A DNA stretch of 64,000 bases from Inhella proteolytica (lineage in GTDB: Bacteria > Pseudomonadota > Gammaproteobacteria > Burkholderiales > Burkholderiaceae_C): positions 124,001 through 188,000 of the forward strand of contig NZ_JAEDAK010000007.1 in NCBI RefSeq assembly GCF_016093275.1. Reading direction: 5' to 3'. Each line of letters begins with the position of its first letter. Within the stretch, counting starts at the first letter, position 1. The translations under genes and the position numbers were made by a program. A model generated the notes under the pieces. The model was not told where the DNA came from, searched no databases, and saw nothing but the letters and a program-made list of their open reading frames with translations. Positions 42,799 through 54,232 of the stretch are shown in pieces.

Positions 42799-43928
42799 TG
42801 GCCATGACGGCAACCAATCTGCTCGGGTTCGACCTGGAGGGCTTGGTTGCCTATTGCGAAGGGCTGGGCGAAAAGCGCTTCCGCGCCGTCCAGCTCTTTC
42901 GCTGGATTCACCAGCGCGGGGTCGCCGACTTCGCGCTGATGAGCGATCTGGCCAAGTCCCTGCGGGACAAGCTGGCCCAGAGCGCCGAAGTCAGCGCGCT
43001 GCGCGTGCTCTCCGAGCAGCGCTCGGCCGACGGCACCATCAAGTGGTTGTTCGACGTCGGCAATGGCGACGCGGTCGAGTCCGTCTACATCCCCGAAGAC
43101 GACCGCGCCACGCTGTGCATCTCCTCGCAGGCCGGCTGTGCGGTCGGCTGCCGCTTCTGCTCCACCGGTCACCAGGGCTTCAGTCGCAACCTCAGCACGG
43201 CCGAGATCGTGGCGCAGCTTTGGTTTGTCGAGCACCTGCTGCGCGGCGAGGGCAAGGCGCGCGACCAGAGCGGCCGCGTCATCAGCAACATCGTCATGAT
43301 GGGCATGGGCGAGCCGTTGCAGAACTACGCGGCCCTGGTGCCGGCGCTACGCACCTTCCTGGACGACCATGGCTATGGCCTGTCGCGCCGCCGCGTGACG
43401 GTGTCCACCTCCGGCGTCGTGCCGATGATCGACCGCCTGCGCGAGGATTGCCCGGTGGCGCTGGCGGTGTCGCTGCACGCCCCCGACGACGCGCTGCGCG
43501 ACCAGCTCGTGCCGCTGAACAAGAAGTACCCGATTGCCGAGCTCCTGCAGTCCTGCCAGCGCTATCTGGAAGCCGCGCCGCGCGACTTCATCACCTTCGA
43601 GTACTGCATGCTCGACGGTGTGAACGATGCGCCCGAGCAGGCCGAACAGCTGGTCAAGCTGCTCAAGGGCGAGGTGCCCTGCAAGCTCAACCTGATCCCG
43701 TTCAATCCCTTCCCGGCCTCCGGCCTGAAGCGCAGCCCGCGGGAACGCGTGCTGGCTTTTGCCGAGGTGCTGATCCGGGCCGGCATCGTGACCACGGTGC
43801 GCAAGACCCGGGGGGATGACATCGACGCGGCCTGTGGCCAGCTCGCCGGTGAGGTGCAGGACCGCACCCGTGCCGAGCAGCGCATGACGCGCGCCCCGGT
43901 GGTGGTGCACCGCCGGCCCAGCTCTTGA
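42798..43928 (+). CDS. rlmN: RlmN, dual-specificity radical-SAM RNA methyltransferase
   Basis: A 376-residue enzyme that methylates C2 of A2503 in 23S rRNA and A37 of some tRNAs. The radical-SAM cluster motif CAVGCRFC is present, as are [10 protein letters not shown] and the conserved C-terminal Cys region near [16 protein letters not shown]. An N-terminal RNA-binding part precedes the barrel. Starts at the ATG sharing a base with the ndk stop; an ATG two codons later is equally possible. It overlaps the pilW region at its end. Confidence 0.96.
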   Translation: MAMTATNLLGFDLEGLVAYCEGLGEKRFRAVQLFRWIHQRGVADFALMSDLAKSLRDKLAQSAEVSALRVLSEQRSADGTIKWLFDVGNGDAVESVYIPEDDRATLCISSQAGCAVGCRFCSTGHQGFSRNLSTAEIVAQLWFVEHLLRGEGKARDQSGRVISNIVMMGMGEPLQNYAALVPALRTFLDDHGYGLSRRRVTVSTSGVVPMIDRLREDCPVALAVSLHAPDDALRDQLVPLNKKYPIAELLQSCQRYLEAAPRDFITFEYCMLDGVNDAPEQAEQLVKLLKGEVPCKLNLIPFNPFPASGLKRSPRERVLAFAEVLIRAGIVTTVRKTRGDDIDAACGQLAGEVQDRTRAEQRMTRAPVVVHRRPSS

Positions 43929-43963
43929 AGAATCGCGATCCCAGTCCACTGCGAAGGCTGCCC

Positions 43964-44731
43964 ATGCTGCGTGTGCTTCTAGCTGCCAGTTGTCTGACCG
44001 TTCTAGCCGCCTGCGCCCAGCAGCAGGCTCCGCGCGAACCGCGCACCGAAGTGGATGCCAACGAGGTGGAACGCCGCGCGGCGATGCGCATCGAACTGGC
44101 CGGCGGCTACCTGGCGCGTGGCCAGTACAACGTCGCGCTGGACGAGGTCAAGCAGGCCTTGGCGCTGCGCCCGGACACCCGCGAAGGCCTGAACCTGCGC
44201 GCGCTGATCCTGGCCGCCATGGGCGAGACGGGCGCCGCCGAGGAAGGCTTCCGTCGCATCCTCATCCTTTACCCGAACGACCCCGACACCCTGCACAACA
44301 TGGCTTGGATGGCCTGCCAGCAGCGGCAATGGGAACAGGCCTTCAGCCGCTTTGACGAGGCGCTCAAGCAGACCAGCTACCGCGCGCCTGCGCGCAGCTG
44401 GCTGGCCAAGGGCGTGTGCGAGCTGCGCGCCGAGCGCCTGGAGGCGGGCGAGCGCAGCCTGATGCGGGCCTTCGAGCTCGACCCAGGCAACCCGAACATC
44501 AACTTCACGCTGGCCGACCTGCTGCTTCGCACCAACCAGCTCGAGCGGGCGCGCTTCTACGCGGCACGGGTGAACGCCAGTGCCGCCAATGCGCAAAGTC
44601 TCTGGCTGGCTGCGCGCATTGAGCAGCGCCTCGGCAACCGGCCAGGCACCGCCGAGTGGGGACAGCGCCTGTTGCGCGAGTACCCGCAAGCCGCGGAAGC
44701 CCAGCTGTACCGCGACGGACGCTTCGAATGA
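43964..44731 (+). CDS. pilW: PilW/PilF-type pilotin lipoprotein with TPRs
   Basis: A 255-residue outer-membrane lipoprotein needed for PilQ secretin assembly and type IV pilus formation. Signal peptide with lipobox VLAAC, then about five TPR units (GGYLARGQYNVALDEVKQAL and similar). ATG 43964 with GAAGG before it puts the lipobox about 18 residues in; a TTG at 43925 overlapping the rlmN stop would add 13 residues before the signal. Between rlmN and rodZ, the conserved place for pilW/pilF in proteobacteria. Links functionally to the Pil-Chp genes at the start of the window. Confidence 0.9.
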   Translation: MLRVLLAASCLTVLAACAQQQAPREPRTEVDANEVERRAAMRIELAGGYLARGQYNVALDEVKQALALRPDTREGLNLRALILAAMGETGAAEEGFRRILILYPNDPDTLHNMAWMACQQRQWEQAFSRFDEALKQTSYRAPARSWLAKGVCELRAERLEAGERSLMRAFELDPGNPNINFTLADLLLRTNQLERARFYAARVNASAANAQSLWLAARIEQRLGNRPGTAEWGQRLLREYPQAAEAQLYRDGRFE

Positions 44732-45660
44732 GCGAGCAATACGCTGCTGCCGGCGCCGGCGCGCGGCTTGCTGCGGCCCGCAAGGCGCGTGGGCTGAGCC
44801 TGGCCAGCCTGGCGGCCCAGTTGAAGGTCTCCGAGGCACGGCTGGCCGCGCTGGAGGCTGAGCGCTGGTCCGAACTGCCCGACGGACCGTACGCCCGAGG
44901 CCTGGCCACTTCGTTCTGCCGGGCATTGGGCCTGGACCCCAAGGATGTGCTGCAACTGATGCCTGACGCCGCGCCGGTGGCCCTGGAGAAGGTGGCCGAG
45001 GGCATCAACCGCCCCTTGCAGCTGCATCCGCGCCAGCGCCTGCAGGCGTCCGGCCCCTTGCTCTTGCTGCTGATGCTGCTGCTCGCCGTGGCGGCCGGGG
45101 TGGCCCTCTGGCCGCAAGGGCGTAGCCTGCCGTGGTCCTTCTCCACCCAGACGGCCGAGGCTGATGCCGAGCCGGTCCGGATGGTTGAAGCGCCGTCGGT
45201 TCCGCTGCCTGTCAGTACGCCCGCAAGTGCTAGCACTGCAGCCGTGCCGCTGCCCCGCCCGTCCAGCGCAGTGGCGTCGGCGGCCTCCGCGGCGGCCGCG
45301 GTTGCGTCGACGGCTTCGGTACCCGCCGCAGCGGCCCCACCCAGTTCCGCACTGCTTCCCCAGGCGGCGCCGGCGGTGCTTGCGCAAGGCGTCGGTCCGG
45401 CGCCCGCCACGGCCGCTGAAGCGGCCTTGCTGACCGTGGTGGCGCGCGAAGAAACCTGGGTCAGCATTTCCGACGCCCGAGGCGCCAGCCTGGTGGCCCG
45501 CGTGCTGACGGCGGGCGAGCGCGTGCAGCTGGAGGCGCCGGCGGCGCCGCTGCGCGTCGTGCTGGGCAATGCGCCCGGCGCCGAATTGAACTGGCGCGGC
45601 CAGAGCCAGGACCTGGCGCCCTTCCACGCCGTGCGCGTGGCCCGCCTGACCTTGAACTGA
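44728..45660 (+). CDS. rodZ: RodZ-like cell-shape protein
   Basis: A 310-residue single-pass inner-membrane protein that links MreB to the elongation machinery. Cytoplasmic HTH domain at about 10-75 ([19 protein letters not shown]), TM at about 108-128 ([20 protein letters not shown]), a long Ala/Ser/Pro/Val spacer, and a C-terminal periplasmic DUF4115 beta domain ([19 protein letters not shown]). ATG 44728 overlaps the pilW stop by 4 bases; an open frame runs further upstream, inside pilW. Confidence 0.92.
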   Translation: MSEQYAAAGAGARLAAARKARGLSLASLAAQLKVSEARLAALEAERWSELPDGPYARGLATSFCRALGLDPKDVLQLMPDAAPVALEKVAEGINRPLQLHPRQRLQASGPLLLLLMLLLAVAAGVALWPQGRSLPWSFSTQTAEADAEPVRMVEAPSVPLPVSTPASASTAAVPLPRPSSAVASAASAAAAVASTASVPAAAAPPSSALLPQAAPAVLAQGVGPAPATAAEAALLTVVAREETWVSISDARGASLVARVLTAGERVQLEAPAAPLRVVLGNAPGAELNWRGQSQDLAPFHAVRVARLTLN

Positions 45661-45665
45661 GCGCC

Positions 45666-46936
45666 ATGAATTTGCAGCAGCCTTCCGGGGCCATCCTCGG
45701 CCTTCCCATTCCTGCCCGGCGCAGCCTGCAGGCGCGCGTGCGCTGGGGCGAGCGCGTGGTGACCATCGGCGGCGACGCCCCGGTGCGCATCCAGTCCATG
45801 ACGAACACCGACACGGTGGACGTCATCGGCACCGCCATCCAGGTCAAGGAGCTGGCCATCGCCGGTTCGGAGCTGGTGCGCATCACCGTCAACACGCCCG
45901 AAGCCGCCGAGGCCGTGCCGCACATCCGCGAGCAGCTCGACCGCATGGGCATCGACGTGCCCTTGGTGGGCGATTTCCACTACAACGGCCACCGCCTGCT
46001 GAGCGAATTCCCCGCCATGGCGGCGGCCTTGAGCAAGTACCGCATCAACCCCGGCAATGTCGGCAAGGGCGACAAGAAGGACCGCCAGTTCGCGCAGATG
46101 ATCGAGGCCGCGCTGCAGCACGACAAGGTGGTGCGCATCGGCGTGAACTGGGGCAGCCTGGACCAGGAACTGCTGGCCGGCCTGATGGACGAGAACGCCC
46201 AGCGTGCCCAGCCCTGGGAGGCCAGTTCGGTGATGTACCAGGCGCTGATCGATTCGGCGCTCCAGTCGGCCGCCTATGCGGTGGAGCTGGGCATGGACCC
46301 CGGCCAGGTCATCATCAGCTGCAAGGTCAGCGGCGTGCAGGATCTGATCACCGTCTACCGCGAGCTCAACCGCCGCACCCGCCACCCGCTGCATCTGGGC
46401 CTGACCGAGGCCGGTATGGCCACCAAGGGCACGGTGGCGTCCACGGCAGCGCTGTCGGTGCTGCTGCAGGAAGGCATTGGCGACACCATTCGAGTGAGCC
46501 TCACGCCACAGCCGGGCGAGGCGCGCACGCAGGAAGTGGTGGTGGCCTCCGAGATCCTGCAGGCCCTGGGCCTGCGCACCTTCAACCCGAGCGTCACCGC
46601 CTGCCCGGGCTGTGGCCGCACCACCAGCACCACCTTCCAGGAGCTGGCCAAGCAGATCGACGACTTCCTGCGCGAGCAGATGCCGGTCTGGCGCGCGCGC
46701 TACCCCGGGGTGGAGAACCTCAAGGTCGCGGTGATGGGCTGCATCGTCAACGGCCCGGGCGAGAGCAAGCATGCCGACATCGGCATCAGCCTGCCCGGCA
46801 CGGGCGAGGCGCCAGCTGCGCCCGTCTTCATCGACGGCGAGAAGGCACTCACCCTGCGCGGCGAGGGCATCGCGCGCGAATTCCAGACCCTGGTCGAGAA
46901 CTACATCGAGCGCCGCTTCGGCGCCACCGCATCCGC

Positions 46937-46940
<4 letters not shown>
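45666..46940 (+). CDS. ispG: IspG, 4-hydroxy-3-methylbut-2-enyl diphosphate synthase
   Basis: A 424-residue iron-sulfur enzyme of the MEP pathway, converting MEcPP to HMBPP. N-terminal barrel with [14 protein letters not shown] and IRINPGN-like [10 protein letters not shown]; the cluster Cys are in TACPGCGRT and [10 protein letters not shown] near the C-terminus. Length includes the insert common in betaproteobacterial IspG. Five bases after rodZ; overlaps hisS by 4 bases. Confidence 0.97.
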
Positions 46941-48235
<1,295 letters not shown>

Positions 48236-48274
48236 TCCCGCCGCTTTTTCCGCCCGACTTCACCGCGACCCGCC

Positions 48275-48940
48275 ATGGCCACGCTCGACCTCCAAGAACA
48301 AGAACAACTCGACAACCTCAAGGCCTTCTGGCAGCGCTGGGGCAACCTCATCACCACCCTGGTCACGCTGGCCCTGCTCGCCTTTGCGGGCTGGAACGGC
48401 TGGACTTGGTGGCAGCGTGAGCAGGGCCTGAAGGCCAGCCTGCTGTACGACGAGGTCGAGCGCGCTGCCGAAGCCAAGGACGTCGACAAGACCCTGCGCA
48501 TGTGGCAGCAGATGAAGGATCAGATGCCGCGTGCCACCTTCACGGCCCATGCGGCGCTGCTGACGGCCCAGGTGGCCTTCGACGGTGGCAAGGCCGATGC
48601 CGCCCTGGGCGCGCTGGAGTGGGCGGCCGAGCAGGCCAAGCCCCAGGCCTTGCAAGAACTGGCGCTGCTGCGACTGGCCGCCGTGCATCTGGAAGCCAAG
48701 CGCTTTGCGCCGGCCGAAGCCGCGCTGGCGCGTATCCAGTCCACGGCCTACGCCGGCCTCGTGGCCGACAAGCGCGGCGATCTGGCTCAGCTCCAGGGTC
48801 AGGCCGACAAGGCGCGCGAGCACTACCAAACCGCCTTCCTGGCCCTGCCCAAGGAACAGCCCTACCGGCAACTCGTCGAGGCCAAGCTGACCGCCCTGGG
48901 CGTGGACACCAGCAGCCTGACGGCCAAGGAAACCAAGTGA
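48275..48940 (+). CDS. yfgM: YfgM-like membrane-anchored TPR chaperone
   Basis: A 221-residue inner-membrane protein with a short cytoplasmic start (LDNLKAFWQRWGNLI), one TM (about 26-46) and a periplasmic TPR-like region. YfgM works with PpiD at the SecYEG exit. Its place between hisS and bamB is conserved across proteobacteria. Overlaps bamB by 4 bases (GTGA). Confidence 0.9.
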   Translation: MATLDLQEQEQLDNLKAFWQRWGNLITTLVTLALLAFAGWNGWTWWQREQGLKASLLYDEVERAAEAKDVDKTLRMWQQMKDQMPRATFTAHAALLTAQVAFDGGKADAALGALEWAAEQAKPQALQELALLRLAAVHLEAKRFAPAEAALARIQSTAYAGLVADKRGDLAQLQGQADKAREHYQTAFLALPKEQPYRQLVEAKLTALGVDTSSLTAKETK

Positions 48941-50061
48941 AGCCGACTTCTCGCGCCCTGTTGGCGTTGCCTCTCAGCCTGGCGCTGGGGGCCTGTTCCC
49001 TGTTCGGCAGCGATGCCCCGAAGCCCACGCCCCTGCAGGCGGTCAGCCCGAGCCTGGCCGGACGCGTGGTGTGGAGTGCGCGCATCGGCGATGTCGATTT
49101 CCCCCTGCAGGTGGCGGCCACGGCCGAGCGCTTCGTCGTGGCCGACAGCGGCGGCCGTGTGCTGGCCTTGCGCGCCCAGGATGGCGCCGAAGTCTGGCGC
49201 GGCGATGCCGGCGCCAAGTTGATGGCGGGCGTGGGTAGCGATGGCCGCTGGGCGGCTGTCGTCACGCGCGACCAGGACCTGGTGGTGCTGGATGCCGGCC
49301 GCGAAATCTGGCGCAAGCGCCTGGCCGCGCCGGTGCACACCGCGCCCCTGGTGGCCGGCGAGCGCGTCTTCGTGCAGAGCGTGGATCGCGCCGTTCAGGC
49401 CTTCGACGTGCTGGACGGTCATCGTCTGTGGGAGCTGCGCCGCCCGGGCGATGCACTGCTGCTGGCCCAGCCCGGCGGCCTGGCCGCCTTCAAGGACACC
49501 CTGGTGGTGGGGCAGGGCGCCCGACTGGCGGGGGTAGACCCGCTGCGCGGCATCCTGCGCTGGGAGGCCAATGTGGCCAGCCCGCGCGGCACCAATGAGG
49601 TCGAGCGCCTGGCCGATGTGGTCGGGCCGCTGGCCCGCACCGGCGACTTCCTGTGCGCCCGCGCCTTCCAGTCGGCGGTGGGCTGCATCAATGCCCAGCG
49701 CGGCAGCCTGGTGTGGAGCCGCCCGAGTGCCGGCGCCAAGGGCGTGACGGCGGACAGCAAGGCCGTGATCGGCTTTGATGCCGTGGACCGGCTGACGGCC
49801 TGGCGCACCGAGAACGGTGAAACCCTGTGGAGCAACGAGGAGTACCAGCACCGCCAGCTGAGCGCTCCGCTGCTCAGCGGCACGAGCCTGGTGTTTGGCG
49901 ACCTGGAAGGCCAGGTGCACTTCTTGGCGCGGGACACCGGCAAGATCCAGCTGCGCGTGCCGACGGGCGGTAGCCCCATCGCCGCCGGCCTGGTGCAATC
50001 CGGCACGACCCTGCTGGCAGTGGCGCGCAACGGCGGCGTGCACGCCCTGCGCCTCGAATAA
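48937..50061 (+). CDS. bamB: BamB outer-membrane assembly lipoprotein
   Basis: A 374-residue eight-bladed beta-propeller lipoprotein of the BAM complex. Signal peptide with lipobox LGACS, then repeated propeller strands such as [30 protein letters not shown] and [12 protein letters not shown], with the Trp-containing blade ends typical of PQQ-like repeats. The GTG at 48937 overlaps the yfgM stop. Seven bases before der. With bamD elsewhere in this window, two BAM lipoproteins are encoded here. Confidence 0.94.
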   Translation: MKPTSRALLALPLSLALGACSLFGSDAPKPTPLQAVSPSLAGRVVWSARIGDVDFPLQVAATAERFVVADSGGRVLALRAQDGAEVWRGDAGAKLMAGVGSDGRWAAVVTRDQDLVVLDAGREIWRKRLAAPVHTAPLVAGERVFVQSVDRAVQAFDVLDGHRLWELRRPGDALLLAQPGGLAAFKDTLVVGQGARLAGVDPLRGILRWEANVASPRGTNEVERLADVVGPLARTGDFLCARAFQSAVGCINAQRGSLVWSRPSAGAKGVTADSKAVIGFDAVDRLTAWRTENGETLWSNEEYQHRQLSAPLLSGTSLVFGDLEGQVHFLARDTGKIQLRVPTGGSPIAAGLVQSGTTLLAVARNGGVHALRLE

Positions 50062-50068
50062 GGCTCAG

Positions 50069-51403
50069 ATGAAACCCGTCATCGCCCTGGTGGGGCGCCC
50101 CAATGTGGGCAAGTCCACGCTGTTCAACCGCTGCACCAAGAGCCGCGATGCGATCGTGGCCGACTATGCCGGCTTGACGCGCGACCGCCATTACGGTGAC
50201 GGCCGCATCGGCCGGCGCGAGTTCATCGTCATCGACACCGGTGGCTTCGAGCCCACGGCCGAGACCGGCATCGTCAAGGAAATGGCCAAGCAGACTCGTC
50301 AGGCCGTGGCCGAGGCGGATGCCGTCATCTTCGTCACCGACGTGCGTGCCGGCATCTCGGCCCAGGACCATGACATCGCGTCCTACCTGCGCACCTCCGG
50401 CAAGAAGGTGCTGCTGGCGGTGAACAAAGCCGAGGGCATGAAGGATGCACCGGCGCTGGCGGAGTTCTACGAACTCGGCATCGGCGAGCCCATCCCCATC
50501 TCCGCCGCGCATGGCCAGGGCATCCGCAGCCTGCTGGAGGCCGCGCTCGAAGGCTTTGAGGAGCCGCCCGAGGAAGACGAGGCCGAGCAGGGCGACAAGC
50601 CTATTCGCTTGGCCGTCGCCGGCCGTCCGAATGTCGGCAAGAGCACCCTGATCAATGCCTGGCTCGGCGAAGAGCGCCTGGTGGCCTTCGACATGCCGGG
50701 CACGACGCGCGACGCCATCAGCGTGCCCTTCGAGCGCGACGGCCGCAAGTTCGAACTGATCGACACCGCCGGCCTGCGCCGCAAGGGCAAGGTGTTCGAG
50801 GCGATCGAGAAGTTCTCGGTCGTCAAGACCCTGCAGGCGATCGCGGACGCCAATGTGGTGCTGCTGCTGGTCGACGCGACCCAGGGGGTGTCCGACCAGG
50901 ACGCCCACATCGCCGGCTACATCCTCGAATCGGGCCGTGCGGTAGTCATCGCCATCAACAAATGGGATGCGATCGACAGCTACCAGCGTCAGATGCTGGA
51001 GCGTTCGATCGAGGCGCGTCTGTCCTTCCTGAAGTTCGCGCCGCTGGTGCACATCTCGGCGCTGAAGCGGCAGGGCCTGGGACCGCTTTGGAAGGCGCTG
51101 GCCGAGGCCCACTCGTCGGCTTTCAAGAAGCTCAGCACCCCGGTGCTGACGCGCCTGATCCACGAGGCCGTGCAGCACCAGCAGCCGCAACGCGTGGGCG
51201 CCTTCCGACCCAAGCTGCGCTATGCGCACCAGGGCGGCATGAACCCGCCGATCGTCGTCGTACATGGAAACTCGCTGGAGCATGTCAGCGATTCGTACAA
51301 GCGCTATCTCGAGGGCCGCATCCGCACCCATTACGGGCTGACCGGCACGCCGATGCGCATCGAAATGCGCTCGGGCAGCAACCCCTTCGACAACGAATCT
51401 TGA
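50069..51403 (+). CDS. der: Der (EngA), double-GTPase ribosome assembly factor
   Basis: A 444-residue GTPase needed for 50S subunit maturation. Two tandem G domains: [11 protein letters not shown] (about 8-18) with DTGGF, and [11 protein letters not shown] (about 187-197) with DTAGL and NKWD. A KH-like domain follows. Typical length. The ATG 7 bases after bamB is supported by the immediate start of the first G domain ([12 protein letters not shown]). Confidence 0.97.
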   Translation: MKPVIALVGRPNVGKSTLFNRCTKSRDAIVADYAGLTRDRHYGDGRIGRREFIVIDTGGFEPTAETGIVKEMAKQTRQAVAEADAVIFVTDVRAGISAQDHDIASYLRTSGKKVLLAVNKAEGMKDAPALAEFYELGIGEPIPISAAHGQGIRSLLEAALEGFEEPPEEDEAEQGDKPIRLAVAGRPNVGKSTLINAWLGEERLVAFDMPGTTRDAISVPFERDGRKFELIDTAGLRRKGKVFEAIEKFSVVKTLQAIADANVVLLLVDATQGVSDQDAHIAGYILESGRAVVIAINKWDAIDSYQRQMLERSIEARLSFLKFAPLVHISALKRQGLGPLWKALAEAHSSAFKKLSTPVLTRLIHEAVQHQQPQRVGAFRPKLRYAHQGGMNPPIVVVHGNSLEHVSDSYKRYLEGRIRTHYGLTGTPMRIEMRSGSNPFDNES

Positions 51404-51480
51404 CCCTGTCGAGCGGGCAGGGCTGGGGCCTGTGTTAAGGTGCCGCGGCACTGCCCACCACAACCAACACGGAGCATATC

Positions 51481-51717
51481 GTGAGCAATAAAGGCCAACT
51501 GCTGCAGGATCCCTTTCTGAACCTGCTGCGCAAGGAACATGTGCCGGTGTCGATCTACCTCGTCAACGGCATCAAGCTGCAGGGCCAAATCGAATCCTTC
51601 GACCAGTACGTGGTGCTGCTGCGCAACACGGTGACCCAGATGGTCTACAAGCACGCCATCTCCACCGTGGTTCCCGGTCGCGCGGTGAACTTCCACCCCA
51701 GCGACGCCGGCGCCTGA
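51481..51717 (+). CDS. hfq: Hfq RNA chaperone
   Basis: A 78-residue Sm-like protein that forms hexamers and pairs small RNAs with mRNAs. Sm1 motif [16 protein letters not shown]-like ([18 protein letters not shown]) and Sm2 with [10 protein letters not shown] are intact; the C-terminal tail is very short. GTG start with CGGAGC upstream. The 77-base gap after der probably contains its own promoter, though no clear consensus boxes were found. Confidence 0.97.
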   Translation: MSNKGQLLQDPFLNLLRKEHVPVSIYLVNGIKLQGQIESFDQYVVLLRNTVTQMVYKHAISTVVPGRAVNFHPSDAGA

Positions 51718-51732
51718 GCCGCGCGCTGAACT

Positions 51733-51752
51733 CCGCGGGCCCGCGCCCGCGG
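51733..51752. other. GC hairpin between hfq and hflX
   Basis: Perfect 8-base stem CCGCGGGC/GCCCGCGG with a 4-base loop, ending 8 bases before the TTG start of hflX. It lacks a T-run. It occupies the place where the ribosome site should be and could limit hflX translation or protect hfq mRNA. Confidence 0.6.
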
Positions 51753-51760
51753 CGCATCCT

Positions 51761-52963
51761 TTGAACGACACCTTCATCGCCGACCCAGCCCGTGTGGTGC
51801 TGGTCGGTGTCGACTTCGGGCGTGACCCCGACTTCGACGACAGCCTGGACGAACTGGCCTTGCTGGCCGGAACCGCCGGGGATCAGGCCGTGGCGCGTGT
51901 GGTCGCCCGCCGCAAGGCGCCCGACGCCGCCCTCTTCGTGGGCAGCGGCAAGGCCGACGAAATCAAGGCCCTGGTGCTGGGCGAGCGCGCCGAAGCGGTG
52001 CTGTTCGACCAGGCCCTCTCGCCCATCCAGCAGCGCAACCTCGAAAACCACCTCGGCGTCCCGGTCTCGGATCGCACCGCCCTGATTCTGGAAATCTTTG
52101 CCCAACGGGCCCGCAGCCACGAGGGCAAATTGCAGGTCGAGTTGGCCCAGCTCCAGTACCTGGCCACGCGGCTGGTGCGGCGCTGGTCCCACCTGGAGCG
52201 TCAGCGCGGCGGCATTGGCGCGCGCGGCGGCCCGGGCGAGCGCCAGATGGAACTGGACCGCCGCATGATCGACGAGCGCATCAAGCAACTGAAGCTGCGC
52301 CTGAAGAAGGTCGAACGCCAACGCAACACGCAGCGCAAGGCGCGCGCGCGAGGCGGGCAACTGCGCGTCTCGCTGGTGGGCTACACCAATGCCGGCAAGT
52401 CCACGCTGTTCAATGCCCTGACCAAGGCCGGCAGCTATGCCGCGGATCAGTTGTTCGCGACGCTGGACACCACCACGCGGGCGCTCTACCTCGGTGGAGA
52501 CAACGGCGGCGCGCTGCTGTCCGATACCGTGGGCTTCATCCGCGACCTGCCGCACAAGCTCGTGGAGGCCTTCAAGGCCACGCTGCAGGAAGCCGCCGAT
52601 GCCCACCTGCTGCTGCATGTGATTGACTGCGCCTCGCCCAAGCTGCTGGAGCAGTGGGCCGAAGTTGAACGCGTGCTGAGCGAGATCGATTGCGCCGACA
52701 CACCCCAGATCGTGGTGTTCAACAAGCTGGATCGCCTGCCCGACGTGGCGCGGCCGCGTCGCCTGGTGGATCAGGTGCAGCGGCCCGACGGCAGCCGCGT
52801 CTTGCGGGTATTCGTCAGCGCCTACAGTGGCGAGGGACTGCCGGAATTGCGTGCAGCCCTGGCCGCCGTGGCGCGTGGCGAGGATGCCGCCCAAACCTTG
52901 AGTTTGGACGCGCAGCCCCCAGCTCTGATTGACACTGCGGTCCTGCCCCTTCCGCACCCCTGA
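51761..52963 (+). CDS. hflX: HflX, ribosome-splitting GTPase
   Basis: A 400-residue GTPase that binds 50S subunits and splits stalled ribosomes, including under heat stress. N-terminal HflX domain with DAALFVGSGKADEI and FDQALSPIQQRNLE; G1 motif VGYTNAGKSTLFN at about 205, DTVGFIRDLP for G3 and FNKLDRL for G4. Start is TTG 51761; no ATG is suitably placed. Preceded by a hairpin and no clear ribosome site, so it may rely on coupling to hfq. Confidence 0.94.
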   Translation: MNDTFIADPARVVLVGVDFGRDPDFDDSLDELALLAGTAGDQAVARVVARRKAPDAALFVGSGKADEIKALVLGERAEAVLFDQALSPIQQRNLENHLGVPVSDRTALILEIFAQRARSHEGKLQVELAQLQYLATRLVRRWSHLERQRGGIGARGGPGERQMELDRRMIDERIKQLKLRLKKVERQRNTQRKARARGGQLRVSLVGYTNAGKSTLFNALTKAGSYAADQLFATLDTTTRALYLGGDNGGALLSDTVGFIRDLPHKLVEAFKATLQEAADAHLLLHVIDCASPKLLEQWAEVERVLSEIDCADTPQIVVFNKLDRLPDVARPRRLVDQVQRPDGSRVLRVFVSAYSGEGLPELRAALAAVARGEDAAQTLSLDAQPPALIDTAVLPLPHP

Positions 52964-52981
52964 ATACCAACCGGTGATTGC

Positions 52982-54214
52982 ATGACGGACCGTCTCTACG
53001 AGCCCGCCCCCCACCTCCTGGCCCGCCTGCAGCGCACGCTGCGGGGGGTGTTCGCCCAGCAGGAAGGCCCCCCCGATTTGGATGAACTGTGGCGCGATTT
53101 CAAGCGCAAGCTGGGCAATCTGCTGCCTGGTGGTGGCGGCAATGGCCCGCGCCGGCCGGATGCCCCGCCGCCAGATGCGCGTGCCGCGGGGGCGGGCATC
53201 GGCCTGATCCTGGGCGTCGTGGCGCTGGGCTGGCTGGGCAGCGGCTTCTTCATCGTGCAGGAAGGGCAGCAGGCCGTCATCACCTCGTTCGGCAAGTACG
53301 ACAAGACGGTGGAGGCAGGCTTCCAGTGGCGTCTGCCCTATCCCTTCCAGGCGCACGAAACGCTGAGCGTGACTCAGTTGCGCTCGGTTGAGGTGGGGCG
53401 CAACAGCGTGGGTTCGGCCACCGGCCTGCGTGACTCTTCCATGCTGACGCAGGACGAGAACATCGTCGACATCCGCTTCACGGTGCAATACCGGCTGAAG
53501 GATGCACGCGAGTTCCTGTTCGAGAACCACAAGCCTGACGAAGCGGTGCAACTCGCGGCCGAGTCGGCCGTGCGTGAGATCGTCGGTCGCTCCAACATGG
53601 ATTCGGTGCTCTATGAGCAGCGCGATGCGATTGCGAATGACCTGGCCAAGTCGGTACAGGCGCAGCTCGACCGCCTGAAGGCGGGCATCCTGGTGGTGAG
53701 CGTGAACATGGGCAGCGTGCAGGCGCCCGAACAGGTGCAGGCGGCCTTCGACGACGCCTTCAAGGCCGGCGCGGACCGCGAGCGCGAGAAGAACCTGGGC
53801 GAGGCCTACGCCAACGACGTCATCCCCAAGGCCAAGGGTACGGCCGCCCGACTGATGCAGGAGGCCGAGGCCTATCGGGCACGTGTCGTCGCCGTGGCGG
53901 AGGGCGATGCGCAACGCTTTCGTGCCGTGCTGGCCGAGTACCAGAAAGCGCCCGGCGTCACGCGGGACCGCCTCTACATCGACACCATGCAGCAGGTTTA
54001 CGCCAACGTCAGCAAGGTAATGGTGGACGCGCGCACGGGCTCCAACCTGCTCTACCTGCCGCTCGACAAGCTGCTGGGCTCGCCGCAGCCGGCGGCGACC
54101 GTCGCGGCGCCGCAGGCGGTGACCCTGCCGCCCGCTACCGACAGCAGCCAGACCGTGAACATCGATGTGCGCTCGCGCGACGGCCAGCGCTCGCGCGACC
54201 GTGAAGGTCGCTGA
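52982..54214 (+). CDS. hflK: HflK, FtsH-modulating SPFH membrane protein
   Basis: A 410-residue inner-membrane protein that with HflC forms a cage around the FtsH protease. Gly/Pro-rich cytoplasmic start, one TM at about 76-96 (GIGLILGVVALGWLGSGFFI), then the SPFH/band 7 domain (VQEGQQAVITSFGKY) and a helical end. The C-terminal tail is Arg/Asp-rich. Eighteen bases after hflX and 18 before hflC. Confidence 0.95.
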   Translation: MTDRLYEPAPHLLARLQRTLRGVFAQQEGPPDLDELWRDFKRKLGNLLPGGGGNGPRRPDAPPPDARAAGAGIGLILGVVALGWLGSGFFIVQEGQQAVITSFGKYDKTVEAGFQWRLPYPFQAHETLSVTQLRSVEVGRNSVGSATGLRDSSMLTQDENIVDIRFTVQYRLKDAREFLFENHKPDEAVQLAAESAVREIVGRSNMDSVLYEQRDAIANDLAKSVQAQLDRLKAGILVVSVNMGSVQAPEQVQAAFDDAFKAGADREREKNLGEAYANDVIPKAKGTAARLMQEAEAYRARVVAVAEGDAQRFRAVLAEYQKAPGVTRDRLYIDTMQQVYANVSKVMVDARTGSNLLYLPLDKLLGSPQPAATVAAPQAVTLPPATDSSQTVNIDVRSRDGQRSRDREGR

Positions 54215-54232
54215 GTCGGCCAAGGACACGCC

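Noticed and set aside
51400-51441. hfq promoter from TTGACC and TAAGGT
   Set aside because: The spacing of about 30 bases is too long for a sigma-70 promoter.
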